Both the position numbers and the translations under genes were made by a program. This document shows, piece by piece, positions 1 through 7,634 of a DNA stretch of 24,073 nucleotides. The stretch is taken from positions 1 to 24,073 of the forward strand of contig JAKTTS010000224.1 of NCBI GenBank assembly GCA_030560485.1, written 5' to 3'. This stretch comes from Ascoidea tarda (nom. inval.) (lineage: Eukaryota > Ascomycota > Saccharomycetes > Ascoideales > Ascoideaceae). Under the pieces are notes generated by a model. The model saw nothing but the letters and a program-made list of their open reading frames with translations. It was not told the DNA's origin and did not search any database. How positions within the stretch are numbered: the stretch's first letter is position 1; each line of letters opens with the position of its first letter.

Positions 1-55
1 TAAAAATAAAAATAAAAATAAAAATAAAAATAAAAATAAAAATAAAAATAAAAAA
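1..55. repeat. (TAAAAA)n microsatellite
   Basis: About eight to nine copies of the hexamer TAAAAA run from the window edge. They lie just past the stop codon of the minus-strand endosulfine gene, in its 3' flank. On the transcribed strand this is a T-rich tract. The array may continue beyond the edge. Confidence 0.95.
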
Positions 56-79
56 CTAATAGTTTAATTAGTTTGCGTA

Positions 80-1183
80 TTATTTGCTAGTGGATTTAGA
101 ATTAGAAACGATACTGTTAGATTTGACTGGAGTGGTGTTTGTTGAGGACAAAAATGGATTAATTGATGGCGATGAGTTTTTGGGCGAGTCCAGAGGAGAG
201 TTGTTGAATTTAAAAGAGTTGTTGAAAGTGATTTTTTCTTTGTTGATTAAAGTGGGATTTTGGTTTGAATTAGAGATTGAGGAATAATCAGTGTCATAAT
301 CAGACTCAATTGCATCTGAATCAATTTGATTTTCCAAATTACTTTTATTGATTATTCCCTTTAAGATCTCCTTTGAGTTGACACTAACCATGGACCCATG
401 TCTACTGATTTCTCTCTTAATGTTCAATTGGGATAACTTTTCCAAGTTAGGAAGAGGGAGTAGGTTATTTGATAAAGATACTGAAGAAGAGATGGAGTTG
501 GTTGGCGAGTGAGTTAAACCGGGAGGAGTGCTCAAATCCTCGTTAGTTATTTCAGAGGCCTCGTTAGTGTTAATGTTATTAATAGAATTTGTTGAAGCAT
601 CAGCTGAAGTGGTGTTGACATTGATACTATTTAATATATTGATTGAATTCTTTCTTGAATGGTTATGAATTGAAGAATTATAATTGATATTATTAATATT
701 GTCGTTTACGACTGGGTCATTTGTATCGATGTTGAAAAAGTTCAAAGCGTAATCACAGGTGTCGAAATATTGTTTATGTTTTAATTTTGAATTCAAAATC
801 TCACTTGAGGAAGGTAATTTTCCATATAACTTGTAAATTTTCAATTCTTGAGGAGATAGTTTTTTGATATCGGTTTTATCGTTGGAATTCAGATATTTAC
901 TGCTCGACGCTGAAGATGGAATGCCAGCATTAGAGAAAACAGCAGAAGAAGGGATGCTCGAATCCTTTTGAAAGGGAGATAATGATCTATCTCTGATTTT
1001 GGATAAGTTGCTGAGACGAAGACTGTTTAGATTGTGGTGGATAGTGTTCATGTCCTTTGTGGTAGTGGGAGCGTCGTTGCTGTCCAATTTGAACTTTGAT
1101 TTGGGAATTGGAGATTGAATTTGGGTGGAAGCAGAATCGTCTTTATCTGGGACCAAATTGGCACTGTTATTTTCGGCAGACAT
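80..1183 (-). CDS. IGO1: Endosulfine family protein (Igo1/Igo2-like) with altered core motif
   Basis: A 367-residue protein starting at ATG 1183; the frame is open six codons further upstream, but only to a TTG. Residues ~109-148 carry the endosulfine core: SPQELKIYKLYGKLP, then KQYFDTCDYAL. In yeast, Igo1/Igo2 are phosphorylated by the Greatwall-type kinase Rim15 on the Ser of FDSGDY; the product inhibits PP2A-Cdc55 and protects mRNAs on entry to quiescence. Here that motif reads FDTCDY, with Thr142 in place of Ser and Cys in place of Gly; the following Asp and Tyr are kept. The protein is more than twice the length of S. cerevisiae Igo1 (about 170 residues). The core is embedded in Ser/Asn-rich, probably disordered arms, including SxSP and SP sites that could be kinase targets. 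A gene of unknown function diverges from the same promoter. The family call is firm; whether this is the only Igo copy cannot be seen. Confidence 0.88.
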   Translation of the reverse strand: MSAENNSANLVPDKDDSASTQIQSPIPKSKFKLDSNDAPTTTKDMNTIHHNLNSLRLSNLSKIRDRSLSPFQKDSSIPSSAVFSNAGIPSSASSSKYLNSNDKTDIKKLSPQELKIYKLYGKLPSSSEILNSKLKHKQYFDTCDYALNFFNIDTNDPVVNDNINNINYNSSIHNHSRKNSINILNSINVNTTSADASTNSINNINTNEASEITNEDLSTPPGLTHSPTNSISSSVSLSNNLLPLPNLEKLSQLNIKREISRHGSMVSVNSKEILKGIINKSNLENQIDSDAIESDYDTDYSSISNSNQNPTLINKEKITFNNSFKFNNSPLDSPKNSSPSINPFLSSTNTTPVKSNSIVSNSKSTSK

Positions 1184-1349
1184 TTTCAGTGGGTGAAGCA
1201 AGGAATAAGGAGGCAGCAGTTTAAAGTAATACGGTTGTATGACGATAACAGAGATACAGTATTGGCAGAGGTCAGCAGTGTCGAATATTTAGCACATATA
1301 TCGCTGTTATATAGCACCAATGCTCTCTTGGTAAAGGAACAACGTCGGA

Positions 1350-1379
1350 TTCAGTGTCAGTTCAGTGTCAGTGTCAGTT
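1350..1379. repeat. Short TCAGTG tandem repeat
   Basis: The hexamer TCAGTG (or TCAGT) recurs about five times in 30 bp, nearly head to tail. It lies ~170 bp upstream of the endosulfine start. It could be slippage or a cluster of factor sites; I recognise no factor for it. Confidence 0.7.
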
Positions 1380-1482
1380 TCACTTTCGATACACTCTCAA
1401 AGCTCTTTTGCAATACTCTCGATGAGCTTTCTTTTCCTTTCTTCTTGTCCAGAATAAAAAATAAAAATTTTGGGAGTGCGAT

Positions 1483-1536
1483 GGAACCTCGCGCACAAGT
1501 GCCACATCCGTTGCCGTGGCACGGAATCTCGCGCAC
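1483..1536. repeat. Direct repeat GGAAYCTCGCGCAC with an inverted repeat between
   Basis: A 14-bp sequence at 1483-1496 recurs at 1523-1536 with one difference (a C/T). Between them GTGCCAC (1499-1505) and GTGGCAC (1516-1522) are an exact inverted pair. The GC content is far above the surrounding promoter, which suggests a compact regulatory module next to the CACGTG boxes. Confidence 0.75.
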
Positions 1537-1544
1537 TAAAGAAG

Positions 1545-1559
1545 CACGTGGCACACGTG
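1545..1559. promoter_or_regulatory. Pair of CACGTG E-boxes
   Basis: CACGTG occurs at 1545-1550 and 1554-1559, nine bases apart, close to one helical turn. In yeasts this core is bound by bHLH factors such as Cbf1, Pho4 and Tye7. It is placed to act on either divergent gene, about 270 bp from the plus-strand start and 360 bp from the minus-strand start. Which factor binds cannot be read from the core alone. Confidence 0.65.
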
Positions 1560-1825
1560 ATGATCTTGATGTTGAGCTTTTGATTAAGCGCCAGTTTCAC
1601 TGTGCTGGGTCAGATGTGGAAAGTGTCAATGCAGGAGGTGCGTTTTTGAGGTGGGTGCCAGTTATCAGATATACTCTTAGACAGTGATCTCTCCTGTTTT
1701 AGAGTGTGATAAGTGTTAAATAGGGCTCAGCAGCGTTATATAGTGTTGTTCACTTGCTCTTCTTCTCTGTTCGCTTGCTTCTTCTGTCCTGTACCACTTT
1801 TGTTTCCCAATTGCTTCCTGTGACC

Positions 1826-2497
1826 ATGAAAAACATCAATTTCAAAGACCTACACAACTGGAAGGCTGATCTCAATAACCAGTCTTACTTGAATGATTCA
1901 TTTTTAAATCAATCTTCTTTGTTCAGCTATCCTGAACCTTCTGCAAAAACAGATTCTAATTATGGCTCTAACAAAGATTCAAATGATAAGTGGATCAGTA
2001 TCAACAAATCTAACTTGGACACTAATATTGTTTCCTTGAATGAAAGCAAGGAGAGTATTGATAGTGTATCAAACGATCCACTTATCACACCAATCAACTC
2101 CTTACATCTCTTTGATAATAATTCTACTTCTTTACAAACTCTTAACAATGATTTCACCAGCAGCAAAAATGATAATAGACGAGGAACTAAAAAGAAGAAA
2201 AAACATCAGACAAATTACTTTTACAAGTATTTGACGAAAAGTTTAAATCCTGCTTTGACCACTCTTTTTATAGGCACTACAATAACAATTGGCTATTTTA
2301 TTGGTTCTAATATTTTCTCTATATTATTCAGACTAGGGCATGGTAGCTCATCATCTACTTCTCGATTCACAAGCCATTTGATCAATAATAATAATAATAT
2401 AAATGAGTTACTTCATAACTTATTGCTTAATACCAATCAACACGAAAATTTAAACAATGACCACCTAAATTTGCTTTTGCTCAATTTAAAACATTAA
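1826..2497 (+). CDS. Single-pass membrane protein, function unknown
   Basis: A 223-residue protein from ATG 1826; the frame extends 24 codons further upstream, but only to a TTG. Residues ~1-115 are Ser/Asn/Asp-rich and probably disordered. A strongly basic cluster (RRGTKKKKKH) lies at ~119-127. One hydrophobic segment follows at ~142-168 (NPALTTLFIGTTITIGYFIG and on), long enough to span a bilayer. The C-terminal tail of ~55 residues is rich in Asn and Leu and could form an amphipathic helix. There is no signal peptide at the chosen start, so the segment is likely a single internal anchor. The basic stretch before it, by the positive-inside rule, would favour a cytosolic N-terminus. I do not recognise the family. 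It shares its promoter with the endosulfine gene, so the two may be co-regulated, but that is inference. Confidence 0.75.
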   Translation: MKNINFKDLHNWKADLNNQSYLNDSFLNQSSLFSYPEPSAKTDSNYGSNKDSNDKWISINKSNLDTNIVSLNESKESIDSVSNDPLITPINSLHLFDNNSTSLQTLNNDFTSSKNDNRRGTKKKKKHQTNYFYKYLTKSLNPALTTLFIGTTITIGYFIGSNIFSILFRLGHGSSSSTSRFTSHLINNNNNINELLHNLLLNTNQHENLNNDHLNLLLLNLKH

Positions 2498-2700
2498 TAT
2501 TTTTTTATATTGCCCATATCTACTCATACTTTCATGATGCTTTTTACAGAAATCATTTTTATGAATATTTAACATATTATTTATACCACTAATATATGCT
2601 ATTTTTTTTTGAATAAATTAAAATTTAAAGTAAATTTTTTTTTCTTTTATGAAACAAGTTCGGGTAAATAAAAGTAATACCCAAAAGATATTTTTAAAAT
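2498..2700. other. 3' flank of the membrane-protein gene, no gene seen
   Basis: About 200 bp of very AT-rich sequence with several T-runs between the stop of the plus-strand gene and the tRNA terminator. It is suited to a 3' UTR and polyadenylation; nothing else is visible. Confidence 0.5.
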
Positions 2701-2708
2701 AAAAAAAA
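2701..2708 (-). terminator. RNA polymerase III terminator of tRNA-Thr
   Basis: On the minus strand a run of eight T follows directly after the tRNA discriminator base, the usual Pol III stop signal. Confidence 0.85.
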
Positions 2709-2781
2709 TGCCTTCAGCCAGATTCGAACTGACGATCTCCTCATTACTAGTGAGGTGCCTTACCAACTTGGCCATAAAGGC
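2709..2781 (-). tRNA. tRNA-Thr (anticodon AGU)
   Basis: Read on the minus strand, 73 nt fold as a complete cloverleaf with no intron. The acceptor stem is GCCTTTA with TGAAGGC and discriminator A. The D-arm is GGCCAAGTTGGTAAGGC. The anticodon stem is CCTCA/TGAGG with loop CTAGTAA, giving AGU. The T-arm is GTCAG-TTCGAAT-CTGGC. The A box and B box (GTTCGAATC) needed by TFIIIC are present. It closely resembles the S. cerevisiae tRNA-Thr(AGU), read with inosine at the first anticodon base. There is no retrotransposon next to it, unlike many yeast tRNA genes. Confidence 0.97.
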
Positions 2782-3025
2782 TTGCAATCCTGAATTTAAG
2801 ACACTTACAACAACTTATTAAAGACAGAAGCTTTTACTTTTTCATAAGAATACCTTTTACTTAAAACTTTATTTGGAGCTGTCAGGTGTGTTAGCAGTTA
2901 CTCTTAAAAAACAAACAGAAAAACTTTGGAGCACCCTACTATGAAATATTTAACAATTAAAACTCTATAAAACCTTGAGGTTGAAAAAAATAGACAAGGT
3001 GTATCAGGGAACCAAAGAACCTCAA

Positions 3026-5068
3026 TCAAAATAGTGTAATCGAACTAATTGATTCATCGTCAATCAAAACCTCCCAGATACATCTTCGAAACCCATATAG
3101 TTTACTAATGCCAAATTTGTTATGATTCTCTATTGATTGCCCATCACTATCGCTTTTGCTTGTAATACTTTCTTGACTAATATAATTGTAATCGTCATGA
3201 TTATTTTGATTGTTATTATTGTTGTTAGAATTTGAACGAATTTCTTCATTCAGTGATTTTCCGTCTTGTATTTGACCATTGGGATGACTAAAGTGTTTGA
3301 AATCGTCATCGATGTTAATATCATTAATATCGTCATCGATAATCTCTATTGAATCGTTGTCATCATCAATAAAAACTTGTTCGTTGTAATCGTAGGTAGT
3401 GTTGTTCGGAATCCGATTTTTATTTTTGTTTCCAAGAAAGCTAAAGCTAAAGTTAGAGTTGTTACCGTTGGAGGTTGATTTTCTGCTGGATTTGTTTCTA
3501 GATTGATTAGTGTCACCGCGATTGGTTAAACATGAGTCATTAAAGAGATCATTTCTGTCAATGAGAACAAACTTTGAAGATTTATCTAGAGAGTTGTTAC
3601 TAGTACTTTCTGTATCGTTATCGATGAAGTTGTTGTTTATTTTAGATCGCTTGAAGTTCTCGCTGTCGATTTCGTAAAAGTACATTTCCGAAGTGGCCAA
3701 GTTTTTTGATGGATTTGTAGTCCAGTCCCAGTTTTGATGAGTGCTGCTATTGGTATCATAACCTTTCATGATCCAATTGACTTTGTTATACTTTTGGAAA
3801 AAAAGGGAATTTGGTAGATTATTGTAGATGATTATTTTTTTCAAGACTGAGCCCTTTATGTTATTGATATCGTAGAGTAGGTCGAACCCGTAACGAAAGT
3901 AATTGTGGAAAATTTTGTTATTGGGAAAGATGGGATTGGTGTTGTTATTGTCAATAGTTGTATCCCGGTTGATGTTTTCAGATTGGATATTGTTATTGGG
4001 TATGGAATTTTTTTTTTTTGGAAAAGAGTTTGGGGTATTGTTGTATATATCGTATCGCGAGTCAATTTTAAGATACGTAGAATCAGGAGGCCCTAGGTTA
4101 AAGAGGATGTCTTGTTGAAAGGATTTGCCAATTTCCAAGACAAAGCAGTTGTGTAGTAGATCATTGTCGTCAGGGGAGGTGGTATTATCAGTATGTGTAG
4201 TGGAATTGGATGAGTCTTTTGTTGGGAATCTGAAATTCAAATGAAGAATACCATTGAGCAAATCGATATCAATTCTAATTATTTTGTTAGTTGTAGTGAT
4301 AAAGGGCAGAAAGTTGGATGGGACTTTTGTATCGAGGGGCAGTTGAGTTTGAGACTGCACAAGGTTTATTGATTTTAATTGTTTTTGGGCAATTGTAAAG
4401 GAGTTTTTGAGGTGGTTGTTGAAAATAGATTTGAGGACATTGTCCCATGTTTTCAAGAAGTTAGGATAGTACAAGATCAAAGAGGTGCACTCGAATTGGT
4501 TATTGGAGTCGTTGGATAAAGTCGATATAATTCTTTCGTGGTCCTTTGAGGATAGTTTGTTGACGTTGTGTATCTTCAAGTTTTTGATGAACTTGTCGTT
4601 GAGATTGAAGCTGAAGGAGATGCCAGGATAGTTCAAAATGTATATGAATTGGTTATTGTTTGAGTAGATTTTGCCGGGATAGGTGGGACCAAAGATCTTG
4701 TTGTAGATCAAGTTGAAGGAAGGGTTTTTGTTGTTTTTGTTGAGAGAGTGGTATTTTTTGTTTGAGTAGTACGTGTAGGTCAAGGAGTTTAGGTTTTTGA
4801 AGTTGATTATCTCGATGAGAATCAATAGCTGTGTTATTGGGTCGAAGAGGAGTCGCAAGCCAAAGTTCTTGATGTATAAAACAATAGGAGTTTCAAAGAG
4901 GGCCTTCTTTGAAGAAGCCAACTTGATGGCAATGTTGGTGGAAGCACTAGAGGGAGAGAGGGAGAGCTTGTTCAAAATGTAGAACAAGGAGGAGCCTAGC
5001 TTGATGAAGCCTAGGCCCTGTCCAGGGACGATGGCGACAGAAGAGGTAGGGAACTTTTGGTGGTGCAT
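3026..5068 (-). CDS. PHAF1/UPF0183 family protein, phagophore-associated type
   Basis: A 680-residue protein from ATG 5068; 50 more in-frame codons lie upstream but have no ATG. The N-terminal VPGQGLGFIKLG, the block FGPTYPGKIY (~126-135), YPGISFSFNL (~147-156), the segment around NYFRYGFDLLYDINN, and the C-terminal GFRRCIWEVL...SISSITLF match conserved blocks of UPF0183 (human PHAF1/C16orf70). In animals PHAF1 binds BCAS3 and the complex is recruited to the phagophore during autophagy; a yeast role is not established here. The human protein is ~420 residues, so about 260 are extra. Much of the excess is Asn/Asp/Ser-rich sequence between the last domain blocks. A patch SIEIIDDD (~573-580) looks like a SUMO-interacting motif and DDYNYI (~625-630) like an Atg8-interacting motif; both are inference. 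The 5' third is GC-rich and the 3' two thirds AT-rich. Minus-strand gene 5332-6564 lies 263 bp upstream. Confidence 0.85.
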   Translation of the reverse strand: MHHQKFPTSSVAIVPGQGLGFIKLGSSLFYILNKLSLSPSSASTNIAIKLASSKKALFETPIVLYIKNFGLRLLFDPITQLLILIEIINFKNLNSLTYTYYSNKKYHSLNKNNKNPSFNLIYNKIFGPTYPGKIYSNNNQFIYILNYPGISFSFNLNDKFIKNLKIHNVNKLSSKDHERIISTLSNDSNNQFECTSLILYYPNFLKTWDNVLKSIFNNHLKNSFTIAQKQLKSINLVQSQTQLPLDTKVPSNFLPFITTTNKIIRIDIDLLNGILHLNFRFPTKDSSNSTTHTDNTTSPDDNDLLHNCFVLEIGKSFQQDILFNLGPPDSTYLKIDSRYDIYNNTPNSFPKKKNSIPNNNIQSENINRDTTIDNNNTNPIFPNNKIFHNYFRYGFDLLYDINNIKGSVLKKIIIYNNLPNSLFFQKYNKVNWIMKGYDTNSSTHQNWDWTTNPSKNLATSEMYFYEIDSENFKRSKINNNFIDNDTESTSNNSLDKSSKFVLIDRNDLFNDSCLTNRGDTNQSRNKSSRKSTSNGNNSNFSFSFLGNKNKNRIPNNTTYDYNEQVFIDDDNDSIEIIDDDINDINIDDDFKHFSHPNGQIQDGKSLNEEIRSNSNNNNNNQNNHDDYNYISQESITSKSDSDGQSIENHNKFGISKLYGFRRCIWEVLIDDESISSITLF

Positions 5069-5254
5069 TGCAAAGGAGTCTGGCGATGTTGGCGATGGTG
5101 GTGTTGAGGAAAGATGAGGAAGGTCGATTATATTATAGGTATGGTAGTGGAAAGAGGGAGGCAAATCGAGCTGAGTCAAGATAACGCGAGCTCGAGATAA
5201 CGCCTCCCAGCGGCCCACGCGATGCTCCAGCGCTTATCAGTATAGTATAGAGGT

Positions 5255-5320
5255 GAGAGGAAGGTGATAAGATGGTGCTGGAGAGGAAGGTGATAGATGG
5301 TGCCGGAGAGGAAGACGCCC
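5255..5320. repeat. 25/26-bp tandem repeat upstream of the PHAF1 gene
   Basis: The unit GAGAGGAAGGTGATA(A)GATGGTGCYG occurs at 5255-5280 and 5281-5305, and a third partial copy starts at 5306. It sits in the 263-bp gap between the stop of the upstream paralogue gene and the PHAF1 start, so it is in the promoter/3' UTR space of two same-strand genes. Confidence 0.85.
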
Positions 5321-5331
5321 TGAGGAAGATG

Positions 5332-6564
5332 CTACTGGTGCGTGGCGCTGGTGTGGGAGACGAGCTCGAAGTACTTCTGGGTGTAGCACCTGTAGGCGCT
5401 GTTCTCCCACTCCACCACTATCTTCCTCACACGCAGCAAAAGCTCGCCGGTGCTGCTGTGCTGGAACTGGAGCCCCAACTGGCGGCCCATCCTCACAAAC
5501 GTCTTTCTCATCTGGGGCTCCAAGTACTGCTGCTCCGTCAAGTCGTAGAAAGCCAACAACGAGATAACAAAGTTGAGCCTGGGATAGCTCTTGGGAATGT
5601 TGCGCACCACCTCTTCGATCACCGTCTGGCTGCCAATGAGTGGGAGCTGGTACGTGATGGGCTTGTTGGGCATTCCACTCTTCTCGAGGCACTGCGCGAG
5701 CATCAACGACGACGACAACTCGTTCGCCATCACTGCTTCTTCGCCAGCCTTTCGGTGCTGCCCACTGCTGGCATTCTCTGCTTTGTCGTCGGTGTAGATG
5801 TACCTGAAGTCGTGCAAGTTTCTGAGCTTGTTTCGGATCTGGAACTTGAACTCGAGGAAACTCAACTTGTCTATCCAGAAGCAGTTGTTGAATTTGTCGT
5901 CCTCGTTCTCTTCGTTGTCGAAATCAATCTCGTTTTCAATCTCATTGTAGCTGGCGTTGTGGTGGCTGCTCTCTCGTTGTGCTTGTTCTGGCGCTTTACC
6001 CTTCTCGCACTTCACTTCAAATTTCGTTTTTTCTTCTTCCTCCTGTTTCTCCTTTTTCTGTGCTATTATTCTTTCAAGCAACATCTTTTTGTTCGCCAAT
6101 TGTCGTCTCTTGAGTTCACTCACCTTGTCAACATAGTATATGCCCTTCACCAACAACGCCCTCGTGGTAATCTCTGGCTTGATTACACATGACGCATACT
6201 TCCTCTCCATTTTGGTTTTCAAGCTGAAATATGCTGTTAAAAAACTATCAAAGTAACTGGGATAATGAAACTCATGCTCGAGCATCATCTTTTGGAAGAA
6301 TTCAATTATCTCGCTGTCTGTTTTTCTGATTGTGTTGAATTTGACCAAAATGTAACTACACGTCTTGATACACGCTACTGCCCTGATATAGTACCCAATC
6401 TCCTGGAGAAAGTTTCGTGATAACCCTTTAATCTTCCCTTTAGCTCCCAAGTGATGGATGATAGAATCAATCAACGGTTTGGTCATGATACTTATCAAAC
6501 TATCGATGTCAACTTCAAATTGTATATTAAATTCACTCATCGCTCTTTTTTGGTTCACTTTCAT
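5332..6564 (-). CDS. Unrecognised protein, paralogue A of a tandem pair
   Basis: A 410-residue protein from ATG 6564 (a second ATG at 6540 would give 402; a TTG lies upstream). I do not recognise the family. It is homologous along its length to the gene at 7635-8558. Shared blocks are the helix with NFLQEIGYYIRAVACIKT; KPEITTRALLVKGIYYVDKV; CFWIDKLSFLEFKFQIRNKL; IEEVVRNIPKSYP...VISLL; and a C-terminal VEWENSAYR...KYFEL. A charged coiled-coil-like insert (RRQLANKKMLLERIIAQKKE followed by an EEEE run and an acidic stretch, ~150-235) is absent from the shorter paralogue. It has no signal peptide or membrane segment and looks helical and soluble. A TATAAATA box lies 87-94 bp before the start. Base use is uneven: the C-terminal half is GC-rich with many CTC, CAG and GTG codons, the N-terminal half AT-rich. 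Confidence 0.8.
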   Translation of the reverse strand: MKVNQKRAMSEFNIQFEVDIDSLISIMTKPLIDSIIHHLGAKGKIKGLSRNFLQEIGYYIRAVACIKTCSYILVKFNTIRKTDSEIIEFFQKMMLEHEFHYPSYFDSFLTAYFSLKTKMERKYASCVIKPEITTRALLVKGIYYVDKVSELKRRQLANKKMLLERIIAQKKEKQEEEEKTKFEVKCEKGKAPEQAQRESSHHNASYNEIENEIDFDNEENEDDKFNNCFWIDKLSFLEFKFQIRNKLRNLHDFRYIYTDDKAENASSGQHRKAGEEAVMANELSSSLMLAQCLEKSGMPNKPITYQLPLIGSQTVIEEVVRNIPKSYPRLNFVISLLAFYDLTEQQYLEPQMRKTFVRMGRQLGLQFQHSSTGELLLRVRKIVVEWENSAYRCYTQKYFELVSHTSATHQ

Positions 6565-6650
6565 TAATCCACTGTCTAATTGATTGACCAATTCTCTGGC
6601 TGACTGATTTTCGCCCTTTTGTTATTTCCACAAATGAACAGCCACTGATA

Positions 6651-6658
6651 TATTTATA
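6651..6658 (-). promoter_or_regulatory. TATA box of paralogue A
   Basis: TATAAATA on the minus strand, ending 87 bp before ATG 6564. A TATATAAA box lies at almost the same distance before the start of paralogue B, which supports both assignments. Confidence 0.6.
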
Positions 6659-6819
6659 CATTTCTATCCTCTGCATAGTTACTCGAGTTTCTATATATTA
6701 GTAACAATCTTCTTTCTTTCATGGAAATTCTATAACTTCAATTTAAACTTTGTTTTGATCGAAATTTTTGATCAAATTTCCTTAAATCTTTCCTAAAACA
6801 TTTCTTTACTTTCTAAAAA

Positions 6820-6863
6820 CCTTTTCCAAACCTTTTCCAAACCTTTTCCAAATCTTTTGCAAC
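6820..6863. repeat. 11-bp tandem repeat (CCTTTTCCAAA)
   Basis: Three exact copies of CCTTTTCCAAA at 6820-6852, then a degenerate fourth to 6863. They lie ~260-300 bp upstream of paralogue A. The 11-bp spacing puts the copies on the same face of the helix, so a factor-binding array is possible; slippage alone would also explain it. Confidence 0.85.
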
Positions 6864-7634
6864 ACTGTTGCGAAACACTTTAAAACTTTTTGAAAATCCC
6901 AATTTAATCTCAAAATGTCTAAAACCTTTTATCTTTCTTAAAACTTATATATTCTACAAACCTCCAAAACGTCTCAACTCATCACCATAACATATTTCAC
7001 ATTATTCACATTTTTCTAGTGACCCATAAATAGTCTCAGCAACCTTTCTCTCTCTCCCAATTAAACAATTCTCCTTATCAATTATTTCTTGCTAATGCTC
7101 TCCAACTCTCACCACTCAACCACATCTGCAGACTACTTTGATCGTATCATTTACTCAAAACTTTCAATTCCAATTCTCAAAACTTTCTATTGTTCACTTA
7201 CCTCTCTGGACTAAACAGCTGCCATCTTCTACAAAATTAAAGTTAACTATTAAAGAATTATTGAATGTGAATTTCAACTGATATTCTCTTTGACTGCACA
7301 CTACTCAACCAACTCCATAACGACTGATCTAATAACTTTGACTTATTAATTGCTTTTACAATTATTCTACACACTTCCTTGTCCACTTTTTCCACCATTG
7401 CTCCATTTGCCTTCCTTATCCCATTTTTTTTGTAAAAATGTGGTAAGATTTATTCCTCTTGCGTTATGACAAACTCATATCACTATGGAATTTAAGTTAA
7501 TAAATTTTCTCTCTAAGGAATTATATATACTTCATTTTGTCTGTTTTCTCTTGGTGTCTTGAACCAATTAGTTGTCAACTCTCTTTTTTTATTTATCACC
7601 ACCAGCAAATACCTCTTTTCACCAACACCTCCAC

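Larger units (their letters stand above)
1184..1825. promoter_or_regulatory. Divergent promoter between the endosulfine gene and the membrane-protein gene
   Basis: This 642-bp stretch separates two divergent start codons. TATA-like elements are seen for both sides: CTATATAA on the minus strand at 1307-1314 (about 125 bp before the endosulfine ATG) and TATATAG on the plus strand at 1737-1743 (about 85 bp before the ATG at 1826). The middle holds two CACGTG boxes and short direct and inverted repeats, listed separately. Open frames crossing it in other frames have no family resemblance. Confidence 0.7.
6565..7634. other. Long intergenic region between the two paralogues, no gene seen
   Basis: About 1.07 kb, AT-rich, with long pyrimidine-rich stretches on the plus strand. 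Apart from the TATA box at 6651-6658 and an 11-bp tandem repeat at 6820-6863 I see no reading frame of note, no tRNA and no clear structured RNA. It must hold the promoter of paralogue A and the 3' end of paralogue B. Confidence 0.5.

Noticed and set aside
1115-1687. 190-codon plus-strand open frame across the divergent promoter
   Set aside because: It begins inside the endosulfine gene on the other strand and covers TATA boxes and CACGTG sites; no domain is visible.
5069-5218. 50-codon N-terminal extension of the PHAF1 gene
   Set aside because: The frame is open but has no ATG upstream of 5068, and the family's conserved part starts a few residues after the chosen Met.
5237-5692. 151-codon minus-strand open frame
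   Set aside because: It overlaps paralogue A in another frame, has Pro/His/Arg-rich composition typical of a shadow, and shows no family resemblance.
5272-6192. 306-codon plus-strand open frame
   Set aside because: It is antisense to paralogue A, whose product has a homologue next door. Its Leu/Val-rich product is a by-product of the GC-rich codons on the other strand.
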